Assembly: GCA_965656525.1 (NCBI GenBank)
Contig: CBFHKY010000003.1
Location: forward strand, 1 to 64,000
Length of the DNA: 64,000 bases
Direction of reading: 5' to 3'
Source: Pseudomaricurvus sp965656525
GTDB taxonomy: Bacteria; Pseudomonadota; Gammaproteobacteria; Pseudomonadales; Cellvibrionaceae
Position 1 is the stretch's first letter. Each line of letters begins with the position of its first letter. This document shows positions 24,448 to 32,932 of the stretch, piece by piece. The notes under the pieces were generated by a model. That model worked only from the letters and a program-made list of their open reading frames with translations. It was not told the DNA's origin and made no database searches. The position numbers and the translations under genes are program-made.

Positions 24448-27015
24448 ATGACCAAACCTAAAAAAATACTGATCTGGGCATTGTGGCTCTTACTGGGCAC
24501 AAGCTGTGGCATTTTGGCAATTTGCGCCGGAATTACCCTTTACCTTAGCCCTAAACTGCCGGAAGTGGAGGCGCTGCGACAAATTAAGCTGCAGACCCCG
24601 CTGCGGGTGTATTCACAGGACGGCGCACTGCTCGGAGAATTTGGCGAAAAGCGCCGCTCCCCCATTGCCATCGAGCTGGTACCTGAAGACTTTATTCATG
24701 CCATTCTCGCGGCCGAGGACGATCGATTCTACTCTCATCCCGGCGTTGATATTAAAGGTCTTTTGCGAGCAGCTTCACAATTATTGCAATCGGGCCGCAT
24801 TCAGACCGGTGGTAGCACCATTACCATGCAGGTGGCACGGAACTTTTTTCTGACTCGAAAGCAAACCTTTAGTCGCAAGTTCAATGAAATTCTGCTGGCA
24901 CTGAACATTGAAAAGGAAATCAGCAAAGACGAAATTCTTGAGCTGTATGTCAACAAAATTTACCTAGGCAACCGCGCTTATGGTATCGAGGCCGCCGCAC
25001 AGGTCTATTACGGTAAATCTATTCGCGATTTAAGCCTTGCCCAGCTGGCCATGATTGCGGGCTTGCCAAAGGCCCCCTCCGCTTACAATCCTTTAGCCAA
25101 CACCGCCAGAGCTTTGGTTCGTCGCAATTGGATTCTCGGACGCATGCTGGCTCTAGGCTACATCAATAACGACAGCTATAACGCGGCGCTCAACGAGCCT
25201 GTTACAGCCTCTTGGCACGGCAGCAAGCTAGAGCTTTACGCACCCTATATTTCTGAGATGGCCCGGCAAGAAGCCGTTGCCATGTTAGGGGCAGCGGCCT
25301 ACACCGACGGTTATGAAGTCACCACTACGATTGACGCAAGACTTCAGGAGCGAGCCCAACAAGCTGTGGTTGATGGCTTGATGACCTACGATCGCCGTCA
25401 CGGTTACAGAGGACCAGAAGCGCAATTCCCCGCCGCCCCAGTAGATAAGCAAGGTAGCTTATCGGCTGCCAAGCTGACCGAGTGGCAAGCAGGGCTTAAA
25501 AACTTTAATGACATTGCTGGGCTGCAAGCCGCCGCTATCACTCAGGTAAATCCGCAAAGTATTGACTTCATATTAAGCGATGCCACTCAAGGTACTATCG
25601 ACTGGCAGCATGGATTATCCAGCGCGCGCGCCTACATCAGTGAGAACAGTCTTGGACCCGCTCCTGATCAAGCAGCGGACTTATTCAAACAGGGTGACGT
25701 TATTCGAGTCAGGCGCAGCGTAGACGGTGCTTGGCATCTATCCCAAGTGCCCAATGCCCAAGCGGCGCTTGTGGCGCTGAACCCAGAAGATGGCGCCATT
25801 CGCGCCTTGGTGGGTGGCCTTGACTTCAATCAAAGCCATTTTAACCGAGCCACCCAAGCAGAGCGCCAGCCAGGCTCTAACTTCAAACCTTTTGTGTATA
25901 CGGCCGCACTGGAACATGGCATGACTCCAGCCACACTGATCAATGACGCACCTATTGTGTTCGACGACGCCTCACTGGAAGGGACATGGCGACCGGAAAA
26001 TGCCAGCGGCAAATTCTTTGGCCCCACCCGGTTACGCAAAGCACTTTACCAATCACGCAACCTAGTATCGATCCGTGTGCTGCAAAGCATTGGCGTCGAG
26101 ACTGCCATCGAGGGCATGAGTCGTTTTGGACTGGACGAGGATAAGTTACCTCATGACTTATCTTTAGCTTTGGGTAGCTATGCGCTAACCCCACTGCAAG
26201 TCGCCACGGGTTACACGGTGTTCGCCAACGGAGGCTATAAAGTAGAGCCCTATCTACTGAAAAGTGTTCGCAATGTGAATGGTGAAAGTATCTTCGAGGC
26301 AAAACCCGTAACGGTATGTCGCACCTGTGAATCCACGACACTAAGCACTGCAGATCAAGTGGATCAGTCTGCAAATACTGGCGCCGATAAAGAAGCTGAT
26401 CTGGCCGCGCTAGAGTCAGCCATGGCGCAGGAGCTAGCCATCACCTCAGACCTTGAAGGCCAGCCCAGCTCAGCCACATCTAAAGCATCTGCAACAACAG
26501 CAGACCTACCAAAAGCCGAGCAAGTACTAGACCCGCGAACCGCTTATATCATTAACGATATGCTTCAAGATGTTATCCAAAAAGGGACCGGTCGCAAAGC
26601 CAAAGCCCTAGGCCGCAATGACCTAGCGGGCAAAACTGGCACCACCAACGGCCCTAAAGATGCGTGGTTTTCTGGCTATAACCAACACATTGTGGCCACA
26701 ACTTGGCTCGGCTTTGATCAAAACTCACCCATCGGCCGTCGCGAATACGGCGGCACTTCTGCACTGCCCATCTGGATAGATTTTATGGAAACCGCTTTGG
26801 AGGGAGTTCCAGAACGACCTCGCCCTCTTCCGTACGGGCTGGTCTCGGTTCGCATTGACCCTAACACGGGCAAGCGAGCACGAGCCGGCCAAGAAGATGC
26901 CATTTTCGAGCTTTTCCGCCAGCAAAACATCCCCAGTTTTGAAGAAGAGGCGGCTCCAGACCTAAATCAAGGCTCTCAAAACAGAGGCGACACTCTCCCA
27001 GAAGAGCTGTTCTAA
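24448..27015 (+). CDS. mrcA: Penicillin-binding protein 1A
   Basis: Bifunctional class A PBP that polymerises and cross-links peptidoglycan. The ATG at 24448 gives 855 residues with a cytoplasmic tail MTKPKK and one membrane anchor (about 9-32). The GT51 glycosyltransferase domain has EDDRFYSHPGVDIKG and GGSTITMQVARNFFL (about 90-135). An OB-like insert (about 300-420) follows, as in PBP1a. The transpeptidase motifs are SNFK (Ser477), SRN (about 540) and KTG (729-731). A Ser/Thr/Ala-rich insert (about 635-695) precedes KTG. It is divergent from pilM and converges on maeB at a shared terminator. Confidence 0.96.
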   Translation: MTKPKKILIWALWLLLGTSCGILAICAGITLYLSPKLPEVEALRQIKLQTPLRVYSQDGALLGEFGEKRRSPIAIELVPEDFIHAILAAEDDRFYSHPGVDIKGLLRAASQLLQSGRIQTGGSTITMQVARNFFLTRKQTFSRKFNEILLALNIEKEISKDEILELYVNKIYLGNRAYGIEAAAQVYYGKSIRDLSLAQLAMIAGLPKAPSAYNPLANTARALVRRNWILGRMLALGYINNDSYNAALNEPVTASWHGSKLELYAPYISEMARQEAVAMLGAAAYTDGYEVTTTIDARLQERAQQAVVDGLMTYDRRHGYRGPEAQFPAAPVDKQGSLSAAKLTEWQAGLKNFNDIAGLQAAAITQVNPQSIDFILSDATQGTIDWQHGLSSARAYISENSLGPAPDQAADLFKQGDVIRVRRSVDGAWHLSQVPNAQAALVALNPEDGAIRALVGGLDFNQSHFNRATQAERQPGSNFKPFVYTAALEHGMTPATLINDAPIVFDDASLEGTWRPENASGKFFGPTRLRKALYQSRNLVSIRVLQSIGVETAIEGMSRFGLDEDKLPHDLSLALGSYALTPLQVATGYTVFANGGYKVEPYLLKSVRNVNGESIFEAKPVTVCRTCESTTLSTADQVDQSANTGADKEADLAALESAMAQELAITSDLEGQPSSATSKASATTADLPKAEQVLDPRTAYIINDMLQDVIQKGTGRKAKALGRNDLAGKTGTTNGPKDAWFSGYNQHIVATTWLGFDQNSPIGRREYGGTSALPIWIDFMETALEGVPERPRPLPYGLVSVRIDPNTGKRARAGQEDAIFELFRQQNIPSFEEEAAPDLNQGSQNRGDTLPEELF

Positions 27016-27050
27016 GTAGACGCGACAATGTGAGAGTCCCTAAATTGACG

Positions 27051-27088
27051 ACCATAAAAAAAGCCCCGAATGGGGCTTTTTTATGGTC
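27051..27088. terminator. Bidirectional terminator between mrcA and maeB
   Basis: Perfect 17-bp arms, GACCATAAAAAAGCCCC at 27051-27067 and its complement at 27072-27088, around the loop GAAT. A-run and T-run inside the arms allow termination on both strands. The sequence after the T-run is repeated beyond the following N-run. Confidence 0.9.
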
Positions 27089-27153
27089 TACATTCCTGCT
27101 CGATATTGAATGAGCATTACCACTTACAGTCAGCGACCGTATGCAAAGGGTAG
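27077..27153. repeat. 77-bp direct duplicate, copy 1 (assembly overlap)
   Basis: These 77 bases are identical to 27254-27330 on the other side of the N-run. They include the last codons of maeB on the minus strand. The pattern is that of two contig ends that overlap but were not merged. Confidence 0.85.
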
Positions 27154-27252
27154 NNNNNNNNNNNNNNNNNNNNNNNNNNNNNNNNNNNNNNNNNNNNNNN
27201 NNNNNNNNNNNNNNNNNNNNNNNNNNNNNNNNNNNNNNNNNNNNNNNNNNNN
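27154..27252. other. Assembly gap (99 N), probably false
   Basis: Flanked by a 77-bp exact direct repeat. Collapsing the two copies gives an uninterrupted maeB end and a maeB-mrcA spacing of about 100 bp, with nothing missing. Confidence 0.8.
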
Positions 27253-27253
27253 T

Positions 27254-27330
27254 TTTTTTATGGTCTACATTCCTGCTCGATATTGAATGAGCATTACCAC
27301 TTACAGTCAGCGACCGTATGCAAAGGGTAG
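27254..27330. repeat. 77-bp direct duplicate, copy 2 (assembly overlap)
   Basis: Second copy of 27077-27153; contains the stop of maeB at 27294 and continues into the intact gene. Confidence 0.85.
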
Positions 27331-28562
27331 TGTGAAGGGTATGGCAAACCCGCTACACCAGAGTCTACAGCGGCTCGAGCCACAGCGGATGCTACAGCAC
27401 CCAACAGACGAGAGTCTGTAGGTTTAGGCAAAATATAAGAGCGCCCAAAGCTCAATTCAATACCAGAGTAAGCTTTAATCACATCGGCGGGAACAGGCTC
27501 TTTTGCCAGATCCATCAACGCGCGTACCGCAGCTAACTTCATCTCAGTATTAATTTCTTTGGCACGAACATCCAGAGTACCGCGGAACAAAAACGGAAAG
27601 CACAAAACGTTGTTAACCTGATTAGGATAATCCGAACGACCAGTTGCCATAATCAAATCATCACGAACTTCGTTTGCCACCGCAGGATTGATTTCTGGGT
27701 CCGGATTCGAACAGGCAAAAACAACAGGATTAGGCGCCATTTTGGCCAGTTGCTCGGGTGATAACAAGTTCGGGCCAGACACGCCTAAAAAGGCATCAGC
27801 ACCGTCGATGGCATCATCCAACGTACGCGCATCCGTCTCGTGAGCGAATTGCTCTTTGTAAGGGTTTGTGTTGCCACGACCCGCATAAATCACGCCCTTA
27901 CTGTCGAGCATGGTAATGTTTTCACGCTGCGCACCGGCAGCAACCATCAGCGAGCAACAGGCGTGAGCGGCGGCACCAGCACCTAGACAAACAATACGCG
28001 CTTTGTCGATTGTTTTGCCTTGAATTTCTAGAGCATTCAACAAGCCTGCAACGGTGACAATGGCCGTACCATGCTGATCGTCATGGAAAATCGGCACCTG
28101 ACACCGCTCAACTAACGCTTCTTCGATCTGGAAGCACTCGGGAGCTTTGATATCTTCTAGGTTTATGCCGCCCCACGTATTGGCAATGCTAGCAACTGTT
28201 TCAATAAAGGCTTCTGGGCTTTCGGCCTCTACTTCAACATCAATGGAGTCAATGCCAGCAAAGCGCTTGAACAAAAGGCTTTTGCCTTCCATCACTGGCT
28301 TACTGGCCAACGGACCAAGATTACCTAAACCCAAAATAGCACTGCCATCGGTAATAACCGCTACCATGTTGCCTTTGGTCGTGTACTTAAAGGCGTTTTC
28401 TGGGTCTTTCGCGATTTCACGCACTGGCTCAGCCACACCAGGGCTGTATGCCAACGAGAGATCTTCCTGAGACTCAGCCGGAGTACTAATCTCGACCGAC
28501 AGTTTTCCTGGCTTTGGAAGAGCATGGTAATCCAGAGCCGCCTTCTTGAATGAATCTGACAT
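27294..28562 (-). CDS. maeB: NAD(P)-dependent malic enzyme, short form
   Basis: Oxidative decarboxylation of malate to pyruvate. The ATG at 28562 (MSDSFKKAALDYH) is preceded by GGA at 8 bp and gives 422 residues, the length of single-domain bacterial malic enzymes that lack the phosphotransacetylase tail. LAYSPGVAEP (about 47-56), GLGNLGPLASKPVMEGK (about 83-99), NLEDIKAPECFQIE and HDDQHGTA (metal and substrate site, about 140-170) and GAGAAAHAC (nucleotide fold, about 195) are present. It converges on mrcA. The last codons are duplicated across the N-run. Confidence 0.95.
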   Translation of the reverse strand: MSDSFKKAALDYHALPKPGKLSVEISTPAESQEDLSLAYSPGVAEPVREIAKDPENAFKYTTKGNMVAVITDGSAILGLGNLGPLASKPVMEGKSLLFKRFAGIDSIDVEVEAESPEAFIETVASIANTWGGINLEDIKAPECFQIEEALVERCQVPIFHDDQHGTAIVTVAGLLNALEIQGKTIDKARIVCLGAGAAAHACCSLMVAAGAQRENITMLDSKGVIYAGRGNTNPYKEQFAHETDARTLDDAIDGADAFLGVSGPNLLSPEQLAKMAPNPVVFACSNPDPEINPAVANEVRDDLIMATGRSDYPNQVNNVLCFPFLFRGTLDVRAKEINTEMKLAAVRALMDLAKEPVPADVIKAYSGIELSFGRSYILPKPTDSRLLGAVASAVARAAVDSGVAGLPYPSHYPLHTVADCKW

Positions 28563-28794
28563 CTTCATTGTCCGTAAGCTGCGAGGCGTGTTGCGGGAAA
28601 TCCCACTAAAGCTACTGAGACACTCGACACTGAGTGCCACAGTCGCTCATTCGCCACTTATTTGAAACAGCAACCGCAAAATTGTCTGCAGTCATGACGT
28701 TGGTATGGCTGCAGACCCAAACCTGGGAAGCTGTTGATCACAAAAAATTGAAGCGTAACGTGCCTCAATCCTGTTCTGTATAGTTGTTAGATAC

Positions 28795-28827
28795 AAAAAA
28801 AGCGCTGCAGAGGCCTGAGCGCTTTTT
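28795..28827. terminator. Bidirectional terminator after rpmE
   Basis: AGCGCT arms at 28801-28806 and 28818-28823, with seven A before and five T after. On the minus strand it follows the rpmE stop by 25 bp and insulates maeB. Confidence 0.8.
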
Positions 28828-28851
28828 CGGACCGGCCAAAGCCCCCAGTAT

Positions 28852-29067
28852 TTATTTAGCGCCGATACGGCTGCCAAAGCGCTTCTTAAACTTATCAGCG
28901 CGGCCACCAGTACTGGTTTGCTTCTGCTTACCAGTGTAAAAAGGGTGACAGTTTGAACATACATCAAGATGCATATCAATAGGCTTAGTAGAACCGGTTG
29001 AGATCACGTTGCCACAGCTGCAAGTTGCTGTCAGCTGGCCGTATTTAGGATGAATATCAGTTTTCAT
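28852..29067 (-). CDS. rpmE: 50S ribosomal protein L31, zinc-binding form
   Basis: Large-subunit ribosomal protein at the inter-subunit bridge. The ATG at 29067 (MKTDIHPKYGQL) gives 71 residues; an in-frame start five codons upstream is rejected by comparison with the family. Zinc ligands Cys16, Cys18, Cys37 and Cys40 (CSCG, CSNCHPFYTG) are intact, so this is the C+ type, not the zinc-independent paralogue. Single gene, divergent from priA. Confidence 0.97.
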   Translation of the reverse strand: MKTDIHPKYGQLTATCSCGNVISTGSTKPIDMHLDVCSNCHPFYTGKQKQTSTGGRADKFKKRFGSRIGAK

Positions 29068-29246
29068 GTATTGCGCCTTCAAATATTATGTGCCGCCACT
29101 CGATCTTTTGCCGAGCACCGCACACTGGTTAGTCGTAGCGGGCTTAAAATAAGACGGCGCATACTACCAGAAACTTTTGCCGACGCAAGCGCGTTGTTCG
29201 TTTTTTCGACACCACACATTCAGATTTAGAGGTTTTCAAACGCTCC

Positions 29247-31487
29247 ATGGTTGAGCCCCCTGTTTACGCTATTGCTTTGCCCACTCCTTTGCGCAAGACT
29301 TTTGACTATCTTGCTGGACCGCTATCAAGCCACGAACAAAGCACCGTCTTACCGGGCTGCCGAGTCCGAGTTTCCTTCGGCCGTCAAGACTTGGTAGGCG
29401 TTGTTGTCGAGGTAAAACAACACAGCGACCTTCCCCGCACAAAGCTCAAAGCGATCCAAGCTGTACTGGACGATACCCCACTTTTACCACAAGAGCTGAT
29501 TCGACTCTGTCTTTGGGCGGCCAGCTATTATCACCACCCGCTGGGGGAGGTTTTATCGGCGGCCATCCCTGTAGCGCTTCGGCAAGGAAGTGCCGCACAA
29601 CTTGCCACCGAGAGCAGCTGGCAGCTTACCGATGCCGGTATCGACGCATCTCTTGATTCACTAAACCGAGCGCCAAAACAAAAAGCTCTGTTACTCACGC
29701 TGCGGGAGATGGCCCTCCAAGCTCCCGCCAACGGAGTTATTTGGCACAAAGACTTACTGTTCGCTGGCATCAACCGCACGCAGCTTCAGGCCTTATCGGG
29801 TCGTGGTTACCTCGTTGAAGAGCAACGCTCACCCGCGTTAAATGATGATATCAACAAGCATCAACCCGGTGAGCTCAGACAACCGGCCCAATCCCTTAAC
29901 TTTGAGCAGCAGCAGGCTCTCGACAAGATCGACGCTTTTCATTTCGGCGTGCATCTACTCTACGGAACGACTGGTAGCGGTAAGACAGAAGTGTATCTTC
30001 AGCTGATTCAGAAAATATTGCAGCAGGGTAAGCAAGCACTGTTACTGATTCCAGAAATTGGTTTAACGCCGCAAACCGTTGCACGCTTTCAACAACGGTT
30101 TCAGTGCTCCCTGGTGGTCATTCATTCAGGGCTTAACGACAATGAACGTCAACAAGCATGGCTGCTAGCCGCACGAGGCCTAGCTGATATCGTTATTGGC
30201 ACGCGTTCCGCTATCTTCACTCCAATGAAAAACCCTGGCGTCATTATCATTGATGAAGAACATGACCCATCTTTTAAACAACAGGACGGTTTTCGTTATT
30301 CCGCACGGGATTTAGCAGCGGTTCGCTGCCAACAACTGGATATTCCTCTGCTGCTGGGTAGCGCCACACCTTCGCTGGAAAGTCTGCACAACGCGCAGGC
30401 AAGCCGCTATCAGCAGCTCACCCTAACTCAGCGCGCCGGAGGCGCTCAGCTGCCCACCATGTTCCTTTTGGACATACGACGGCAAGCATTACAGGAAGGC
30501 TTTAGCAAAGCGCTGCTGGAGGAAGTGAGCACACACTTAGAGTCAGGCAATCAAGTCTTGGTGTTCATTAATCGACGGGGCTTTGCCCCCACATTGATGT
30601 GTCACGACTGCGGCTGGCTGGCGCAGTGCCCTGCCTGTGACGCCAGGCTGACCGTGCACAACCAACCCACACACCTCCATTGCCACCATTGTGACTACCA
30701 GCGGCCACTCTATAACCACTGCCCTAATTGCAACAGCCGTGAGCTGCACTGTTTAGGACAGGGCACCGAACGTGCAGAACAGTTTTTACAGTCTCAATTT
30801 AGCGAGTACCCCGTCATCCGTGTGGATCGTGACAGCACCCGCCGCAAGCATGCGATGACAAGTATTTTCAACGACGTTCACCGCGGCGAGCCCTGCATTC
30901 TTGTGGGCACACAGATGCTGGCAAAAGGTCACCACTTTCCAGACGTTACTCTAGTCGCCGTACTGGATTTGGACAGCGGACTCTACAGCACGGATTTTCG
31001 AGGGCCCGAACGAACCGGCCAAATGCTTCTTCAGGTAGCTGGGCGCGCAGGCCGAGCAGAAAAGCTGGGACAAGTGATGATTCAAACCCACTTGCCAGAC
31101 CACCCCCTACTTAGAACACTCTTAGAGCAAGGTTACAGCCCATATGCGAATAAGCTGCTTGAAGAACGACAGCAAACAGGAATGCCGCCGTATCGCTTTA
31201 TGGCGCTTATCCGAGCTGAATCCAAGCGACCAGAGAACGCTTGGGAGTTTCTTCGTCAGGTACGCCACGCGTGTGAGCAGGAAAACCTGACCGCACAATT
31301 ACTCGGCCCGCTGCCAGCCCCCATGGAACGACGTAATGATCGCTATCGCTACCAACTGCAAATCATCAGTGAGCATCGTCCTAGCCTACAAAAATCACTT
31401 CACCAATGGATTCCATTATGGGAACAACTTCCTCTTGCTAAACGCACGCGCTGGTCCATCGATATAGATCCCATTGACATGACTTGA
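29247..31487 (+). CDS. priA: Primosomal protein N' (replication restart helicase PriA)
   Basis: 3'-5' superfamily 2 helicase that reloads the replisome at stalled forks. The 746 residues comprise the 3'-DNA-binding domain (about 1-100), a winged helix, helicase motif I GTTGSGKTEVY (about 238), motif II DEEH (about 330), the zinc module with eight cysteines in pairs (CHDCGW, CPACD, CHHCD, CPNCN, about 452-495) and helicase lobe 2 (QMLAKGHHFPDVTLV, LLQVAGRAGRAE). The divergent rpmE-priA order is usual. In Pseudomonas argS follows priA; here the SPOR gene does. Confidence 0.98.
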   Translation: MVEPPVYAIALPTPLRKTFDYLAGPLSSHEQSTVLPGCRVRVSFGRQDLVGVVVEVKQHSDLPRTKLKAIQAVLDDTPLLPQELIRLCLWAASYYHHPLGEVLSAAIPVALRQGSAAQLATESSWQLTDAGIDASLDSLNRAPKQKALLLTLREMALQAPANGVIWHKDLLFAGINRTQLQALSGRGYLVEEQRSPALNDDINKHQPGELRQPAQSLNFEQQQALDKIDAFHFGVHLLYGTTGSGKTEVYLQLIQKILQQGKQALLLIPEIGLTPQTVARFQQRFQCSLVVIHSGLNDNERQQAWLLAARGLADIVIGTRSAIFTPMKNPGVIIIDEEHDPSFKQQDGFRYSARDLAAVRCQQLDIPLLLGSATPSLESLHNAQASRYQQLTLTQRAGGAQLPTMFLLDIRRQALQEGFSKALLEEVSTHLESGNQVLVFINRRGFAPTLMCHDCGWLAQCPACDARLTVHNQPTHLHCHHCDYQRPLYNHCPNCNSRELHCLGQGTERAEQFLQSQFSEYPVIRVDRDSTRRKHAMTSIFNDVHRGEPCILVGTQMLAKGHHFPDVTLVAVLDLDSGLYSTDFRGPERTGQMLLQVAGRAGRAEKLGQVMIQTHLPDHPLLRTLLEQGYSPYANKLLEERQQTGMPPYRFMALIRAESKRPENAWEFLRQVRHACEQENLTAQLLGPLPAPMERRNDRYRYQLQIISEHRPSLQKSLHQWIPLWEQLPLAKRTRWSIDIDPIDMT

Positions 31488-31591
31488 TTCTCAATTAAAG
31501 CCGCTCCGCTCACAAACCTTGTTGGTCACCTCGATGCGGTCAAGTACAATAGCCACCCAATCACTCAGCGAGACCGCATCGAAACACTACC

Positions 31592-32155
31592 ATGACACGC
31601 GATTACGCCAAAAAAGCACGCCCTAAACCCGCTGCGGTCAAAGCCAAACCTGCACCCAAATCACAGATTCCTGGGTGGGTATGGCTGTTTACCGGTACAG
31701 TACTGGGGGCATTCATCATGTTTTTGGCGTACCTTTCAGGCCTGACGCCCCAGTCCAGCTCCAAGCCTTTTGTATCAAGCAACCCCGCTAAAGAGCCAGC
31801 ACCAACTAGCATCCCCAAACCACGGTTCGATTTCTACCAAATACTAAAAGAAACGGAAGTCACTGTTCAGGAGCCTGCCGCTCCGGCTAAAAGCACCGCT
31901 GCTGCAGAGTCCATTGAATTCCTGTTGCAAGTGGGCTCTTTCAAAAAAGAAAACGATGCTGACCGCTTGCGTGCAGAATTGATCTTGCTGAACTTGAGTG
32001 CCTACGTCGAAAAAGTCACAGTACGTAACGGTGAAACGTGGTATCGCGTACTTGTAGGCCCGTTCGACAATCACTCTAAACTTGCCAGCGCTCGCAGCAC
32101 ACTTGTGTCTAACGACATCAGCCCTCTGGTGTTAAAACGCAAGAAATCTAACTAA
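31592..32155 (+). CDS. SPOR-domain membrane protein, FtsN-like
   Basis: A 187-residue type II membrane protein: basic cytoplasmic N-terminus (KKARPKPAAVKAKPAPK), one membrane segment (GWVWLFTGTVLGAFIMFLAYLSGL, about 28-51), a proline-rich periplasmic linker with a short helical stretch, and a C-terminal SPOR domain (about 108-185: FLLQVGSFKKENDADRLRAELI, WYRVLVGPFDNHSKLASAR). Size, topology and position before hslV match the FtsN-like gene of E. coli and Pseudomonas, so it is probably the divisome activator FtsN, but the short essential periplasmic helix cannot be confirmed by eye. Confidence 0.85.
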   Translation: MTRDYAKKARPKPAAVKAKPAPKSQIPGWVWLFTGTVLGAFIMFLAYLSGLTPQSSSKPFVSSNPAKEPAPTSIPKPRFDFYQILKETEVTVQEPAAPAKSTAAAESIEFLLQVGSFKKENDADRLRAELILLNLSAYVEKVTVRNGETWYRVLVGPFDNHSKLASARSTLVSNDISPLVLKRKKSN

Positions 32156-32242
32156 GTAGTGCCTAAACAACACACTTAGCGCCTTCTTTACCGTCGAGCG
32201 ATAGCTGTCAATTTATCCTCGGCAGGTATCGGGGAGCCGTCT

Positions 32243-32271
32243 CTTGAATTCAGCTGTCATAGCCCCCATCT
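32243..32271 (+). promoter_or_regulatory. Sigma32 (RpoH) heat-shock promoter of hslVU
   Basis: The -35 CTTGAA (32243-32248) and the -10 CCCCATCT (32264-32271) match the RpoH consensus CTTGAAA / CCCCATnT, with a 15-bp spacer. The predicted transcript start near 32279 leaves a 5' leader of about 50 nt before the hslV GTG at 32330. Confidence 0.8.
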
Positions 32272-32329
32272 ACGATCATATAGTGTCTATTTAGAACATT
32301 CAGATTAAACCGACTAGTAAGGAACCTTC

Positions 32330-32869
32330 GTGGAACAATATCGAGGTACAACGATCCTCTCTGTCCGCCGCAATGGTCAGGTGGTGATTGGTGGTGACGG
32401 CCAAGTTTCCATGGGCAACACCGTCATGAAAGGCAATGCCCGTAAAGTACGTCGCATCTATAACAACCAAGTGATCGCCGGATTTGCCGGTGGCACGGCA
32501 GATGCATTTACACTGTTTGAGCGCTTTGAAGCGAAACTGGAAAGCCATAACGGACAGTTAGTTCGGGCGGCGGTAGAGCTGGCTAAAGATTGGCGATCCG
32601 ACCGTGCCTTGCGCAAACTGGAAGCGCTACTGGCTGTTGCCGACAAAGACGCTTCACTGATCATTACCGGCAACGGGGATGTGATTCAGCCTGAACAAGA
32701 CATTATCGCGATCGGCTCTGGCGGCCCTTTTGCGCAATCTGCTGCTCGCGCCCTGTTTGAGAATACCGAACTTGATGCCCGCACAATTGTGGAAAAAGGC
32801 TTAGGCATTGCCGGCGATATCTGCGTATACACCAATCACAATCAAACCATTGAAGAATTAAACTACTAG
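32330..32869 (+). CDS. hslV: ATP-dependent protease peptidase subunit HslV
   Basis: Proteasome-like threonine peptidase of the HslVU complex. The GTG at 32330 is supported by AAGGA 6 bp upstream and gives 179 residues. Six residues MEQYRG precede Thr7, which must become the N-terminal nucleophile (TTILSVRRNG), so a short propeptide is cleaved rather than Met alone. GGDGQVSMGNTVMKG and GFAGGTADAFTLFE are family signatures. It lies 63 bp before hslU and behind a sigma32-type promoter. Confidence 0.97.
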   Translation: MEQYRGTTILSVRRNGQVVIGGDGQVSMGNTVMKGNARKVRRIYNNQVIAGFAGGTADAFTLFERFEAKLESHNGQLVRAAVELAKDWRSDRALRKLEALLAVADKDASLIITGNGDVIQPEQDIIAIGSGGPFAQSAARALFENTELDARTIVEKGLGIAGDICVYTNHNQTIEELNY

Positions 32870-32932
32870 CCCCGCCATCAGACTTTTGATCTGAGCAATT
32901 GGCTGGAAGAACACTCAAGCGAAGCTATTTTT

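Noticed and set aside
26340..26560. Ser/Thr/Ala-rich stretch in PBP1a as a possible frameshift or insertion
   Set aside because: The frame is continuous, and such a variable linker before the KTG motif is common in PBP1a.
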